Source: JBAXQQ01 sp037131695 (lineage in GTDB: Bacteria > Armatimonadota > Hebobacteria > CAIYQO01). Taken from it: a stretch of DNA of 64,000 bases. The notes under the pieces are model-generated. The model searched no databases, was not told where the DNA came from, and saw only the letters and a list, made by a program, of their open reading frames with translations. The DNA is taken from NCBI GenBank assembly GCA_964638715.1, contig CAZWZF010000007.1, forward strand, positions 104,364 through 168,363. Direction: 5' to 3'. The first letter of the stretch is position 1. The number at the start of each line of letters is the position of its first letter. A program made the translations under genes and the position numbers. Of the stretch, positions 45,113 to 53,111 are shown piece after piece.

Positions 45113-45148
45113 TTAGCTGTGCAGGAAAATAAAAAACGTAAAAATGAA

Positions 45149-45182
45149 AGTCACCCTTTGGAACTGGACGAGAGCCCGGCTA
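45149..45182 (+). repeat. Palindromic element family 3, left half only
   Basis: AGTCACCCTTTGGAACTGGA then CGAGAGCCCGGCT matches the left arm of copies A and B, but no right arm follows. It is the only truncated copy seen. Confidence 0.7.
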
Positions 45183-45303
45183 TATTGGAATTGACAATTT
45201 TATCGGTCGGATCAGTCTGATCGGTCGGATAAAATTGTGGTTATTAGTTAAAATTATGATAGTATGCTGCTATCGACTTACCCGTTTTTGTGAGGTTTTA
45301 CCC

Positions 45304-46086
45304 ATGGACGTAATTCACATAAGTTATCTGCAACTGGGGCTAGCATCTGTTTTGGTGCTGGCAGTGCTGGTGATTAACTGGGTTATGCAGCTTGGTTTTC
45401 AGAAGGATTTGATTTTTGGGGCTTTGCGCACACTGGTTCAATTGTCGCTTACCGGTTATGTACTGGCATTCATATTCATACGATCGGGTCGCGGCGAGTG
45501 GTATTGGGTGCTGCTGGCGCTGGCGATAATGATTAGCGTTGCGGTATATACCGCATCGGGACGCACCCGGGAAAAATTGGCGGGCAAACTGTGGATTTAC
45601 GCTACGGCTATCGGGGTCGGGTCGATAATCGTGCTGGCGTATATCACCCTGGTGGTATTGCGACCGCATTTATTGCTGGATGGCCGCTATATTATCCCGC
45701 TGGCGGGAATGATAATAGGCAATTCCATGACCGCGGCTACACTGGCAGTGACGCGGTTCGCGTCGGATGTGCGGGCAAGGCGGGCAGAGATTGAAACGGC
45801 ATTGTCGCTGGGGGCAACCCCCAGTTTGTCAGTGGCAAATATTCGCCGCGAAGCGTTGCGCACCGCGATAATCCCGAATATCAACAGCATGCTGGTGGTT
45901 GGCATCGTGTCATTGCCGGGAATGATGACCGGGCAAATCATCGCCGGGCAAGACCCAACCCAGGCAGTGCGGTACCAGATTGTAGTGATGTATATGATTT
46001 GCGCCGCCGCCTCATTCACCGCCGCAATTGCCGTGGTGATGGCACAAAAAAAGATTTTCACCCCGTGGATGAGCCTGGAATATTGA
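45304..46086 (+). CDS. fetB: FetB/YbbM-type ABC transporter permease
   Basis: 260 residues from ATG 45304 (GAGG upstream; earlier in-frame start rejected because it adds a non-family segment). About seven membrane segments; family landmarks are FGALRTLVQLSLTGYVLAF, PLAGMIIGNSMTAATLAV, EIETALSLGATP and GIVSLPGMMTGQIIAGQDP. In E. coli FetAB exports iron. The ATPase partner FetA is not adjacent. Confidence 0.85.
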   Translation: MDVIHISYLQLGLASVLVLAVLVINWVMQLGFQKDLIFGALRTLVQLSLTGYVLAFIFIRSGRGEWYWVLLALAIMISVAVYTASGRTREKLAGKLWIYATAIGVGSIIVLAYITLVVLRPHLLLDGRYIIPLAGMIIGNSMTAATLAVTRFASDVRARRAEIETALSLGATPSLSVANIRREALRTAIIPNINSMLVVGIVSLPGMMTGQIIAGQDPTQAVRYQIVVMYMICAAASFTAAIAVVMAQKKIFTPWMSLEY

Positions 46087-46105
46087 GGACAGATTTAAGT
46101 TTTCG

Positions 46106-46275
46106 GTGTTCAGTGTTCAGTGTTCAGTGTTCAGTTAAATATATTAATGTGGGATTCGCTAAAACTAATTAAATTAACCACAAAGAACGCAAAGATCACA
46201 AAAATATAATGTAAATATAGAAAGAAATTTATTTTGAAAGATTGTCTTTTCGTGCCTTTCGTGTATTTCGTGGTA
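46106..46275. repeat. GTGTTCA tandem repeat and CACAAAG / CTTTCGTG inverted words
   Basis: Four tandem GTGTTCA units (46106-46133) are followed by ACCACAAAGAACGCAAAGAT (from about 46177) and, inverted, TTTCGTGTATTTCGTGGT (to about 46273). The latter two are imperfect reverse complements. The GTTCAGT words also resemble the inverted repeats at 57204. Confidence 0.6.
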
Positions 46276-46319
46276 AAATATAAATCCGTATCAACCATAC
46301 TGAAAACTGGTATAAAATT

Positions 46320-47186
46320 ATGAGCATTTATCTTGAAATATTGGACGAAACGCTGCGCGCCGGGTGGGGAATGCTGCCGGAGAAACTATTGCAGAAGCAC
46401 CTGCAATTCATCATCGAACAGCAGCAGTCAGACGGCGGATTTGCCGGCAGGATGGGTGGCAGCGATCCGTATTACACCGATTTCGCCTTGCGGGTAGTGA
46501 CAATTATATCACCGGATAACCCCACCATCGCAGCTGCAAAAGATTATATAAATAACCTGTCAAACACTCCGCCAGCAGACGTGATTGAACTATTCAACCG
46601 TGCGAATATCAGCCGTTTATTGGGGCAAAAGGTGATATTGGAAAATGATATATTGACTCATCAGGTCTGCCCAGGTGGTTTAGCGCGCAAAGGCGAGAAT
46701 ACCGTTAGCGCGTATACCACATTCCTTGGCGAGTTAGCACGGCAGATTGTTGATGAAAATATTTTCGCCTACTCACCCGATGCGATATGGAAATTAAAAT
46801 GTGCTGATGGCGGTTTTGCCGATACCGCCGGCGAAGATATAGGACAAACTAACCCAACCGCCGCCGCCACCGCATTAATAACCATGGCGGGTGGTACGAT
46901 AGGCGATGACACGGCAAAATTTTTATCCAATATGCAATCTCCCGCCAGTGGTCTTCGCGCACATGAATTGGCTGATGCCGACTTGCTGTCTACCTTTACC
47001 GGAATGATGACGTTAATACAAAGCAACAATCTCAACCGCCTGAACTTACCTGCCATTGCCCGTTTCACCGCTACCTGTGCCGACCCCGAAGGCGGTTTCG
47101 CCGCCTGCCCGGATGACACACCGGACGTCGAATATACCTATTACGGTCTGGCAGTGCTGGGGTTGCTGCGGGGGTTGATGGGGTAA
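46320..47186 (+). CDS. Prenyltransferase/terpene-cyclase-like toroid protein
   Basis: 288 residues with repeated motifs of the alpha/alpha toroid superfamily: QQSDGGFAGRMGG..YYTDFAL, CADGGFADTAGE..TAAATALI and ADPEGGFAACPDD..YYGLAVL. The repeat pattern (GGF followed by a helix pair) is shared by squalene cyclases and protein prenyltransferase beta subunits. The acidic DxDD cyclase motif is absent and length is short, so the activity is unknown. Cytoplasmic; no signal peptide. Confidence 0.7.
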   Translation: MSIYLEILDETLRAGWGMLPEKLLQKHLQFIIEQQQSDGGFAGRMGGSDPYYTDFALRVVTIISPDNPTIAAAKDYINNLSNTPPADVIELFNRANISRLLGQKVILENDILTHQVCPGGLARKGENTVSAYTTFLGELARQIVDENIFAYSPDAIWKLKCADGGFADTAGEDIGQTNPTAAATALITMAGGTIGDDTAKFLSNMQSPASGLRAHELADADLLSTFTGMMTLIQSNNLNRLNLPAIARFTATCADPEGGFAACPDDTPDVEYTYYGLAVLGLLRGLMG

Positions 47187-47208
47187 AAATCTCAATTCTC
47201 AATTAAAA

Positions 47209-47244
47209 AAAGAACTGCCCCGGCAAAGACCGGAGCAGTTCTTT
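47209..47244. terminator. Bidirectional terminator between toroid gene and groEL
   Basis: AAAGAACTGCCCCGG (47209-47223) pairs with CCGGAGCAGTTCTTT (47230-47244), 14 of 15 bases, with A-rich and T-rich flanks on the respective strands. It serves the convergent genes on both sides. Confidence 0.85.
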
Positions 47245-47266
47245 ACTTATTTCTGGTAAGCTGGGA

Positions 47267-48931
47267 TTACATTCCGTAGTCCATGCCGCCCATTCCGCCG
47301 CCGCCTGGCATTGCAGGTGCAGCAGATTTTTCTTCCGGCTTGTCGGCAATCAGGCATTCGCTGGTCATTACCAGGCTGGCGATTGATGCTGCGTTCTGTA
47401 GAGCGCTGCGTTCAACCTTGGCTGGGTTAACGATCTTCATGGCTACCATGTCGCCGTATTCTTCGGTTAGAGCGTTAAGGCCCCAGCCGGTTTTGCCGCT
47501 GTTCTTGATTTTATCGACTACAACGCTGCCTTCAAGGCCGGCGTTGCTGGCGATGGTGCGAATTGGCTCTTCAAGAGCGCGCTTCACAATCTTAACACCA
47601 GCGATTTGATCTTCCATAACTGCCAATGGCAGTGACTTCATATCTTCCAATACTTTATCGAGCATCGGGATAACATTTAATAATGTTACGCCGCCGCCCG
47701 GTACGATACCTTCGTCAACGGCTGCGCGGGTTGCGCTCAGAGCGTCTTCGAATCTGTGTTTCTTTTCTTTCAATTCGCTTTCGGTAGCTGCGCCGACTTT
47801 AATTTCGGCAACGCCGCCGCTCAATTTAGCCAGTCTTTCCTGCAATTTTTCGCGGTCATAGCTGGATTCGGTGGTTTCGATTGATTTGCGAATCTGTTCG
47901 ATGCGGCCTTTAACGTCAGCAAGTTCGCCAGCACCTTCAACGATGGTAGTATTGTCTTTGCTGATGGAGATTTTGCGGGCGCGGCCCAGCATGGATGCAT
48001 CAACATTTTCCAATTTCATGCCCAAGTCTTCGGTGATAAATTTTCCGCCGGTCAGGATGGCAATGTCTTCCATCATAGCCTTGCGGCGATCGCCAAAGCC
48101 AGGAGCCTTAACGGCTGCAACCTGCAGTACGCCACGAATCTTGTTGAGAACCAGGGTAGCCAGTGCTTCGCCTTCGATGTCTTCGGCGATAATTACCAGC
48201 GGAGCGCGCTGGGTGGCAACCTTTTCCAGTACCGGGAGCATGTCCTGAACGTTGCTGATTTTTTTCTCATAAATGAGAATCATCGGATTTTCTAAAACAG
48301 CTTCCATTCTTTCCGGGTCGGTTACGAAATATGGGCTGATGTAACCTTTGTCAAACTGCATGCCTTCTACCACGTTAACGGTGGTGTCGGTGCCTTTTGA
48401 TTCTTCAATGGTGATAACGCCGTCTTTGCCGACTTTGTCCATTGCTTCAGCAACAAACTGGCCGATTTCAGGGTCATTACCGCTGATTGATGCTACATTT
48501 TCAACATCGTCTTTACCATTTACCGGGTGGCTCAGCTCTTTGATACCTGCAACAGCAGCTTCAACAGCCTTGTCGATACCGCGTTTTACGATCAGCGGGT
48601 TTGCGCCGCTGGCGATGGCGCGCAGGCCTTCCTTCAGGATAGCCTGGGCTAAAACGGTAGCGGTGGTGGTGCCGTCGCCAGCAACGTCATTGGTCTTGGA
48701 TGCTACTTCTTTAACTAATTGGGCACCCATATTTTCATACGGATCTTCCAATTCAATTTCTTTTGCAACGGTTACGCCGTCTTTGGTAATTGTGGGTGAT
48801 CCCCATTTTTTCGATAAAACAACGTTGCGGCCGCGAGGTCCTAATGTAGCCTTAACAGCTTTTGCAACGATATTTACGCCGCGCTCTAAAGAACGGCGTG
48901 CTTCTTCATCAAATGCAAGCATTTTTGCCAT
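47267..48931 (-). CDS. groL: Chaperonin GroEL
   Basis: 554 residues. Canonical sequence: VKATLGPRGRNVVLSKKWG, GDGTTTATVLAQAI, AVKAPGFGDRRKAMMEDIA, and the C-terminal Gly/Met tail (GGGGMGGMDYGM). It refolds proteins in a double-ring complex with GroES. Start ATG 48931 after TAAGGAGA, 22 bases downstream of groES, forming the groESL operon under CIRCE control. Confidence 0.98.
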   Translation of the reverse strand: MAKMLAFDEEARRSLERGVNIVAKAVKATLGPRGRNVVLSKKWGSPTITKDGVTVAKEIELEDPYENMGAQLVKEVASKTNDVAGDGTTTATVLAQAILKEGLRAIASGANPLIVKRGIDKAVEAAVAGIKELSHPVNGKDDVENVASISGNDPEIGQFVAEAMDKVGKDGVITIEESKGTDTTVNVVEGMQFDKGYISPYFVTDPERMEAVLENPMILIYEKKISNVQDMLPVLEKVATQRAPLVIIAEDIEGEALATLVLNKIRGVLQVAAVKAPGFGDRRKAMMEDIAILTGGKFITEDLGMKLENVDASMLGRARKISISKDNTTIVEGAGELADVKGRIEQIRKSIETTESSYDREKLQERLAKLSGGVAEIKVGAATESELKEKKHRFEDALSATRAAVDEGIVPGGGVTLLNVIPMLDKVLEDMKSLPLAVMEDQIAGVKIVKRALEEPIRTIASNAGLEGSVVVDKIKNSGKTGWGLNALTEEYGDMVAMKIVNPAKVERSALQNAASIASLVMTSECLIADKPEEKSAAPAMPGGGGMGGMDYGM

Positions 48932-48953
48932 TTAATTTTCTCCTTAAACTCTA

Positions 48954-49235
48954 TTAGGCCTTAACAGCCAGAATGTTGTCTTCGTCAAGAATGACGTAAT
49001 CTTTGGTGCCAATTGTTACTTCGGTGCCGCCGTATTTGCTGTAGATGACTACATCGCCGACATTAACTTCCGGCGTAATCAACTTGCCGTCTACCATCTT
49101 GCCGCGACCTACTGCAACAACAGTACCTTCGGTCGATTTCTTCTTTGCGGTATCGGGAACATACAGACCACTCGCGGTCTTTTCTTCTGCCGGTACCGGC
49201 TCAACGATGATTTTGTCGCCCAATGGCTTTAACAT
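48954..49235 (-). CDS. groS: Co-chaperonin GroES
   Basis: 93 residues with LGDKIIVEPVPAEEKTASGL, the mobile loop, and YSKYGGTEVTIGTKDYVIL. Start ATG 49235 after AGGAGG. First gene of groESL, downstream of a consensus promoter and two CIRCE operators. Confidence 0.97.
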   Translation of the reverse strand: MLKPLGDKIIVEPVPAEEKTASGLYVPDTAKKKSTEGTVVAVGRGKMVDGKLITPEVNVGDVVIYSKYGGTEVTIGTKDYVILDEDNILAVKA

Positions 49236-49271
49236 TGTGACAAACCTCCTGAAAAGTTTTTTTGGGATTAA

Positions 49272-49298
49272 TTAGCACTCGCACGGTGCGACTGCTAA
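49272..49298 (-). promoter_or_regulatory. CIRCE operator 1 (HrcA site)
   Basis: TTAGCACTC-N9-GACTGCTAA, one mismatch to the consensus right half (GAGTGCTAA). It lies just downstream of the groES -10 box, where bound HrcA would block transcription. Confidence 0.9.
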
Positions 49299-49309
49299 CT
49301 TGCAAAACT

Positions 49310-49337
49310 ATTATAGCACCCAAATTAGCACTGTCAA
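49310..49337 (-). promoter_or_regulatory. groES promoter
   Basis: Minus strand TTGACA (49337-49332), 16-base spacer, TATAAT (49315-49310). The -35 box lies within CIRCE operator 2. Confidence 0.85.
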
Positions 49338-49351
49338 GGGGAGAGTGCTAA
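49325..49351 (-). promoter_or_regulatory. CIRCE operator 2 (HrcA site)
   Basis: TTAGCACTG-N9-GAGTGCTAA, one mismatch to consensus in the left half. It overlaps the -35 box. The centres of the two operators are 53 bases apart. The hrcA gene is not in the window. Confidence 0.9.
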
Positions 49352-49546
49352 TTTTTTGAAAAAAAGTGAAAAATTGGAGGTGATTTTTTTGAGTGAGAGG
49401 AATGGGAATGATGGGAAGAATGATTTAAAAGCCGGATTAGTGTTAATTCTCACAATTCTCATTCGTCCCATCAACTGCCATCTTCAAAAAAACACCTGTA
49501 TAATGTATAATGAAAACCACTATAATCAATGAAATAAGAGGTCTTT

Positions 49547-50671
49547 ATGGAATTTGAACAGTTACTGAACCTTTTTAAAGAGACCCACGAGGAGCTTCAA
49601 ATACGAGCTGCCCGGTCAGTAGATATTGCCCTGGTTGTACGAAACTGGCTATTTGGATGGTACATTGTGGAGTTTGAGCAGGGGGGATCCAACCGTAGCG
49701 AGTTATATGGAAAAAAGCTTATAGACCGATTAACCGAATCTCTGAAAGCGCATGGGATCAAGGGTGTTTCTGCAACGAATCTCCGCAAGTCTAGGGAATT
49801 TTATTCTGTCTATTCTCAGATTCAACAGGCACTGCCTGTTGAATCTATTGAGGTTTCATCTGAACAGGAAAAGATTTTGCAGATACTGCCTGCAAAATAT
49901 CCACTGACAAATGCTGTTCCATTAGAAAATCTACAAAAAATAACCACTCAACTGGCAAGTAAGTTCATACTTGGATGGACGCACTATGTAACGTTACTTA
50001 CTTTATCAGATCCAAATGAACGTCGATTTTACGAGATTGAAGCGCATAAAAGTAGCTGGGGTGCTCGTGAATTGGAACGGCAGATAGCGTCATCATTATA
50101 TGAAAGGTTGGCATTAAGTCGGGATAAATCCGGCATCATAGAGCTTTCTCAGCAGGGATTGGTCATTGAAAAGGCAGCGGATGTTATTAAAAATCCGTAT
50201 GTGCTGGAGTTTTTAGATATGGAAGAAAAAAGTGCATATTCAGAACATGAGCTGGAAACGGCAATTATTGACCGTCTCGAACATTTTCTGTTGGAACTTG
50301 GTAAAGGCTTTCTTTTTGAGGCACGTCAGAAACGATTTACCTTTGATAATGATCACTTCTATGTTGACCTGGTTTTCTACAATCGTCTGCTTCGTTGTTA
50401 TGTTATCATCGATCTAAAACGCGACAAACTGACACATCAGGACTTGGGTCAGATGCAGATGTATGTAAATTATTTTGATCGATATATTAAAACCGAAGAC
50501 GAGTTGCCAACCATTGGAATTCTTCTATGTCATACTAAAAGCGATGCGTTAGTTGAACTGACTCTCCCTGAAGATTCAAATATCTTTGCCTCGAAATACT
50601 TGTTATATCTGCCGTCTAAAGAAGAGTTGAAGAGACAATTGGAAGATGTTGTTAGAACTGAACACAAGTAG
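49547..50671 (+). CDS. DUF1016/YhcG family PD-(D/E)XK nuclease
   Basis: 374 residues. The N-terminal domain (~10-150, VRNWLFGWYIVEFEQGG, YGKKLIDRLTESL, NLRKSREFY) and the C-terminal nuclease-like domain match the YhcG family. The PD-(D/E)XK core is FYVDLVFYNR...CYVIIDLKRDKL followed by GQMQMYVNYF. Members occur in mobile or defence-associated loci and have been linked to protection of or attack on DNA; the precise function is unsettled. A stand-alone gene, followed by an AT-rich unknown gene. The ribosome binding site AAGAGG is weak. Confidence 0.88.
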   Translation: MEFEQLLNLFKETHEELQIRAARSVDIALVVRNWLFGWYIVEFEQGGSNRSELYGKKLIDRLTESLKAHGIKGVSATNLRKSREFYSVYSQIQQALPVESIEVSSEQEKILQILPAKYPLTNAVPLENLQKITTQLASKFILGWTHYVTLLTLSDPNERRFYEIEAHKSSWGARELERQIASSLYERLALSRDKSGIIELSQQGLVIEKAADVIKNPYVLEFLDMEEKSAYSEHELETAIIDRLEHFLLELGKGFLFEARQKRFTFDNDHFYVDLVFYNRLLRCYVIIDLKRDKLTHQDLGQMQMYVNYFDRYIKTEDELPTIGILLCHTKSDALVELTLPEDSNIFASKYLLYLPSKEELKRQLEDVVRTEHK

Positions 50672-50797
50672 AATGTGGACGATGAAAGTTGCTTTAATTG
50701 GAATATCGCAATACCATGGATTATGGTACATTTAACGGAACTTATGGGCAGGATTTAATCCTTCTTAAAACTATTGATTCAGTTGTAAAAGGAAATT

Positions 50798-51355
50798 ATG
50801 AAGTTCAGTATTTCATATGACAGTAGTACAGCTAAAATAAAACTGTCGCTTTTGGATACTATGTTGAAGAAAATACAAAAGTGGCTGCCTGTTTTCGTCC
50901 CTGACAAGCAGGAATCCACTAAAATAAAAATTAAGAATAAAGGTTGGATAGATGAAATATTTATCGGAAACTGGTTTCATTTAGAGTCGCTGGATCGGTT
51001 TTTATGGTTTGTCAGTATAGGAGAAATCGGTTTTAATGTTCACACAAAAATAAAGAACAAGATAATTATTGATGGCGAACTCGAAGAAATTGACAGTGAA
51101 CTTATAAATAAACTTGGTGATTATATAAATGATAACACGAAATACAATGTAAGATTAATTAATAATCCACACGGATTTATAACAGATGAAAAAGGAACAT
51201 TGGAAGAAATCACTATTGAAAGATGGTTTCGTATTACTACAAAAGGAAATCATAACTGGGAAGTCTCTGTAGGAGATTTCAACTTTCAGGTAAATACAGT
51301 GGAAAACAAACGGTCTGTTACTAAAATCAATAAAAATGATGAAGGGCGGGTTTAG
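50798..51355 (+). CDS. Hypothetical protein with two internal repeats; stop codon inside a dispersed repeat
   Basis: 185 residues, AT-rich. Two ~45-residue units can be aligned: GWIDEIFIGNWFHLESL..FLWFVSIGEIGFNVHT (~50-90) and GTLEEITIERWFRITTK..NWEVSVGDFNFQVNT (~130-170). Both share E-I-x-I-x-x-W-F and W/F-x-V-S-x-G-x-x-x-F-x-V-x-T, suggesting a duplicated small beta domain. Function unknown. The last codons and TAG stop are within the palindromic repeat at 51342-51369, so the native C-terminus may have been replaced. Start follows AAAGGA. Confidence 0.65.
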   Translation: MKFSISYDSSTAKIKLSLLDTMLKKIQKWLPVFVPDKQESTKIKIKNKGWIDEIFIGNWFHLESLDRFLWFVSIGEIGFNVHTKIKNKIIIDGELEEIDSELINKLGDYINDNTKYNVRLINNPHGFITDEKGTLEEITIERWFRITTKGNHNWEVSVGDFNFQVNTVENKRSVTKINKNDEGRV

Positions 51356-51369
51356 AACCCGCCCTTACA
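51342..51369. repeat. Palindromic repeat, copy 2 (AAGGGCGGGTT family)
   Basis: Identical over 28 bases to 1099-1126. It supplies the final codons and stop of the preceding gene and is followed by an AATTTGCC-type run (to ~51402). Confidence 0.85.
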
Positions 51370-51403
51370 ATTTGCCATTTGCCATTTGCAATTAATTATT
51401 AAT

Positions 51404-53107
51404 TCACCTAACCACAACCGGAATCACCATCGGTTTTCGTCCGGTGCGTTCGTTCAGGAATCGGTTCAGTGCGGTTTTTATGGTGGCTTTCAGGGTTTCC
51501 TGGTCCATGTTTGCCAGTTGGTTGATGCCTTCCAGTTTCTTGATGATGACGGTTTTGGCGTCTTCTATCAGGTCTTCCTGGGCATCGGCGTAGACGAAAC
51601 CGCGGGTGATTATATCCGGGCCAGAGGTGATGGTGCCGGTTTGTTCGTCAATGCCGATTATTGCTATCAGCATGCCATCTTTTGACAGCAGTCGGCGGTC
51701 GCGCAGCACTGATGCGCCAATGTCGCCTACTCCAAGGCCATCTATCATTACCCGGCCGGCAGTTACCTGACCGACCACGCTGGCGCTGGTGCGGGTCATT
51801 TCCAGCACATCGCCGCTGTGAAGCAAGAATATATTTTCGTCTTTCATCCCCATCGATTTTGCCAGCTTTTTAAAGCGCACCAGATGGCGGAACTCGCCAT
51901 GCATCGGCACGGTAAAACGCGGGGACGACAGGGTGAGCATCATCTTTATCTCTTCTTGGTTGCCGTGTCCGCTGACATGGACGCGGTCGTGAATGTGATA
52001 AATCACCTCGGCTCCCTGGCGGAAAAGTTGGTTGATGGTGCGGTAAACCAGGTCTTCATTTCCGGGGATAGGAGTGGCGGAAATTACCACCAAGTCGCCT
52101 GCGCCAACTTTGATATATTTATGTTCGCCGGATGATATCAGCCGCAGCGCGGACAGCGGTTCACCCTGGCTGCCGGTTGTCAGTACCGTTACCTGTTCCG
52201 GTGGCAATGAATTCACTTTATCCGGCGCGATGATGATATCCGGGTCGGGCAGTTTTATGTAACCCAACTGACGCGCAATTTCCAGGTTGCCAATCATCGA
52301 TCGTCCCATTACACAGACCTTGCGGTCGTAAAAATGCGAGGCGTTGATGATTTCCTGCATGCGGGAAATGTTGCTGGCAAAGGTGGCAAATATTATGCGG
52401 CCTTCAGCATCGGCAAAAATGTTGTCAAAAGTATCGGCAACCAGGCTTTCTGAAGTCACCCAGCCGGTTTTTTCTACGTTAGTCACATCTACCATCAGCG
52501 ATAGTACGTCGCCATCGGTTTTCTGCACAATTTTCTGCACCTCGGTACGCTGGCCGTGCAGGGGAGTCTGGTCAATCTTAAAGTCGCCGGAATGTACCAC
52601 GCGTCCCGCCGGGGTTTCGATGATGAATCCCAGCGAATCAGGAATGCTGTGGGTTACGCGGAACGGCTGTACCGTGAACGAGCCGAATTGCAGGGTCTCA
52701 TCGGGGTCAATGACATTCAGCGATGTTTTGGGCAGGTATTCGTGTTCGGTAAGTTTATTTTTCAATAACCCCAGCGTCAGTTTTGTCCCCCAAACCGGCA
52801 GGTTGATTTCGTTCAATACCCAGGGCAGCGCTCCGATATGGTCTTCATGGCCATGAGTTAATATTATCGCATGAATCTTGTCGGCATTTTCTATCAGCCA
52901 ACTGATGTCGGGGATTACCAGGTCAATTCCCAGCATTTCCTGCTCAGGGAAGAGCAAACCGGCGTCAACTATCAGAATTTCGCCTTTGTATTCATAGGCA
53001 AACATGTTTTTGCCAATTTCGCCAATGCCGCCCAGCGGGATAAAGCGAAGAGCGTCCTCATTGACGTCAAAATTGTATGGATTTGAGAATAATTTTTCTA
53101 CTGACAT
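51404..53107 (-). CDS. rnj: Ribonuclease J
   Basis: 567 residues. Metallo-beta-lactamase/beta-CASP fold: RFIPLGGIGEIGKNM, ILTHGHEDHIGALPW, GRVVHSGDFKID, GSQGEPLSAL, RVHVSGHG and VPMHGEFRHL. The C-terminal domain (GTITSGPDIITRGFV) is the RNase J type. It processes and degrades RNA from the 5' end. The usual SDSTN segment reads VDVTN, a mild variation. Last gene of an aroC-aroB-rnj operon, 4 bases after aroB. Confidence 0.95.
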   Translation of the reverse strand: MSVEKLFSNPYNFDVNEDALRFIPLGGIGEIGKNMFAYEYKGEILIVDAGLLFPEQEMLGIDLVIPDISWLIENADKIHAIILTHGHEDHIGALPWVLNEINLPVWGTKLTLGLLKNKLTEHEYLPKTSLNVIDPDETLQFGSFTVQPFRVTHSIPDSLGFIIETPAGRVVHSGDFKIDQTPLHGQRTEVQKIVQKTDGDVLSLMVDVTNVEKTGWVTSESLVADTFDNIFADAEGRIIFATFASNISRMQEIINASHFYDRKVCVMGRSMIGNLEIARQLGYIKLPDPDIIIAPDKVNSLPPEQVTVLTTGSQGEPLSALRLISSGEHKYIKVGAGDLVVISATPIPGNEDLVYRTINQLFRQGAEVIYHIHDRVHVSGHGNQEEIKMMLTLSSPRFTVPMHGEFRHLVRFKKLAKSMGMKDENIFLLHSGDVLEMTRTSASVVGQVTAGRVMIDGLGVGDIGASVLRDRRLLSKDGMLIAIIGIDEQTGTITSGPDIITRGFVYADAQEDLIEDAKTVIIKKLEGINQLANMDQETLKATIKTALNRFLNERTGRKPMVIPVVVR

Positions 53108-53111
53108 TTTT

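Noticed and set aside
48348..48935. 195-residue ORF antisense to groEL
   Set aside because: Shadow frame of a strongly conserved gene; composition and lack of a ribosome binding site show no independent coding.
50672..50797. Short ORF between the DUF1016 gene and the next gene
   Set aside because: Fewer than 25 codons, no ribosome binding site, no conserved feature.
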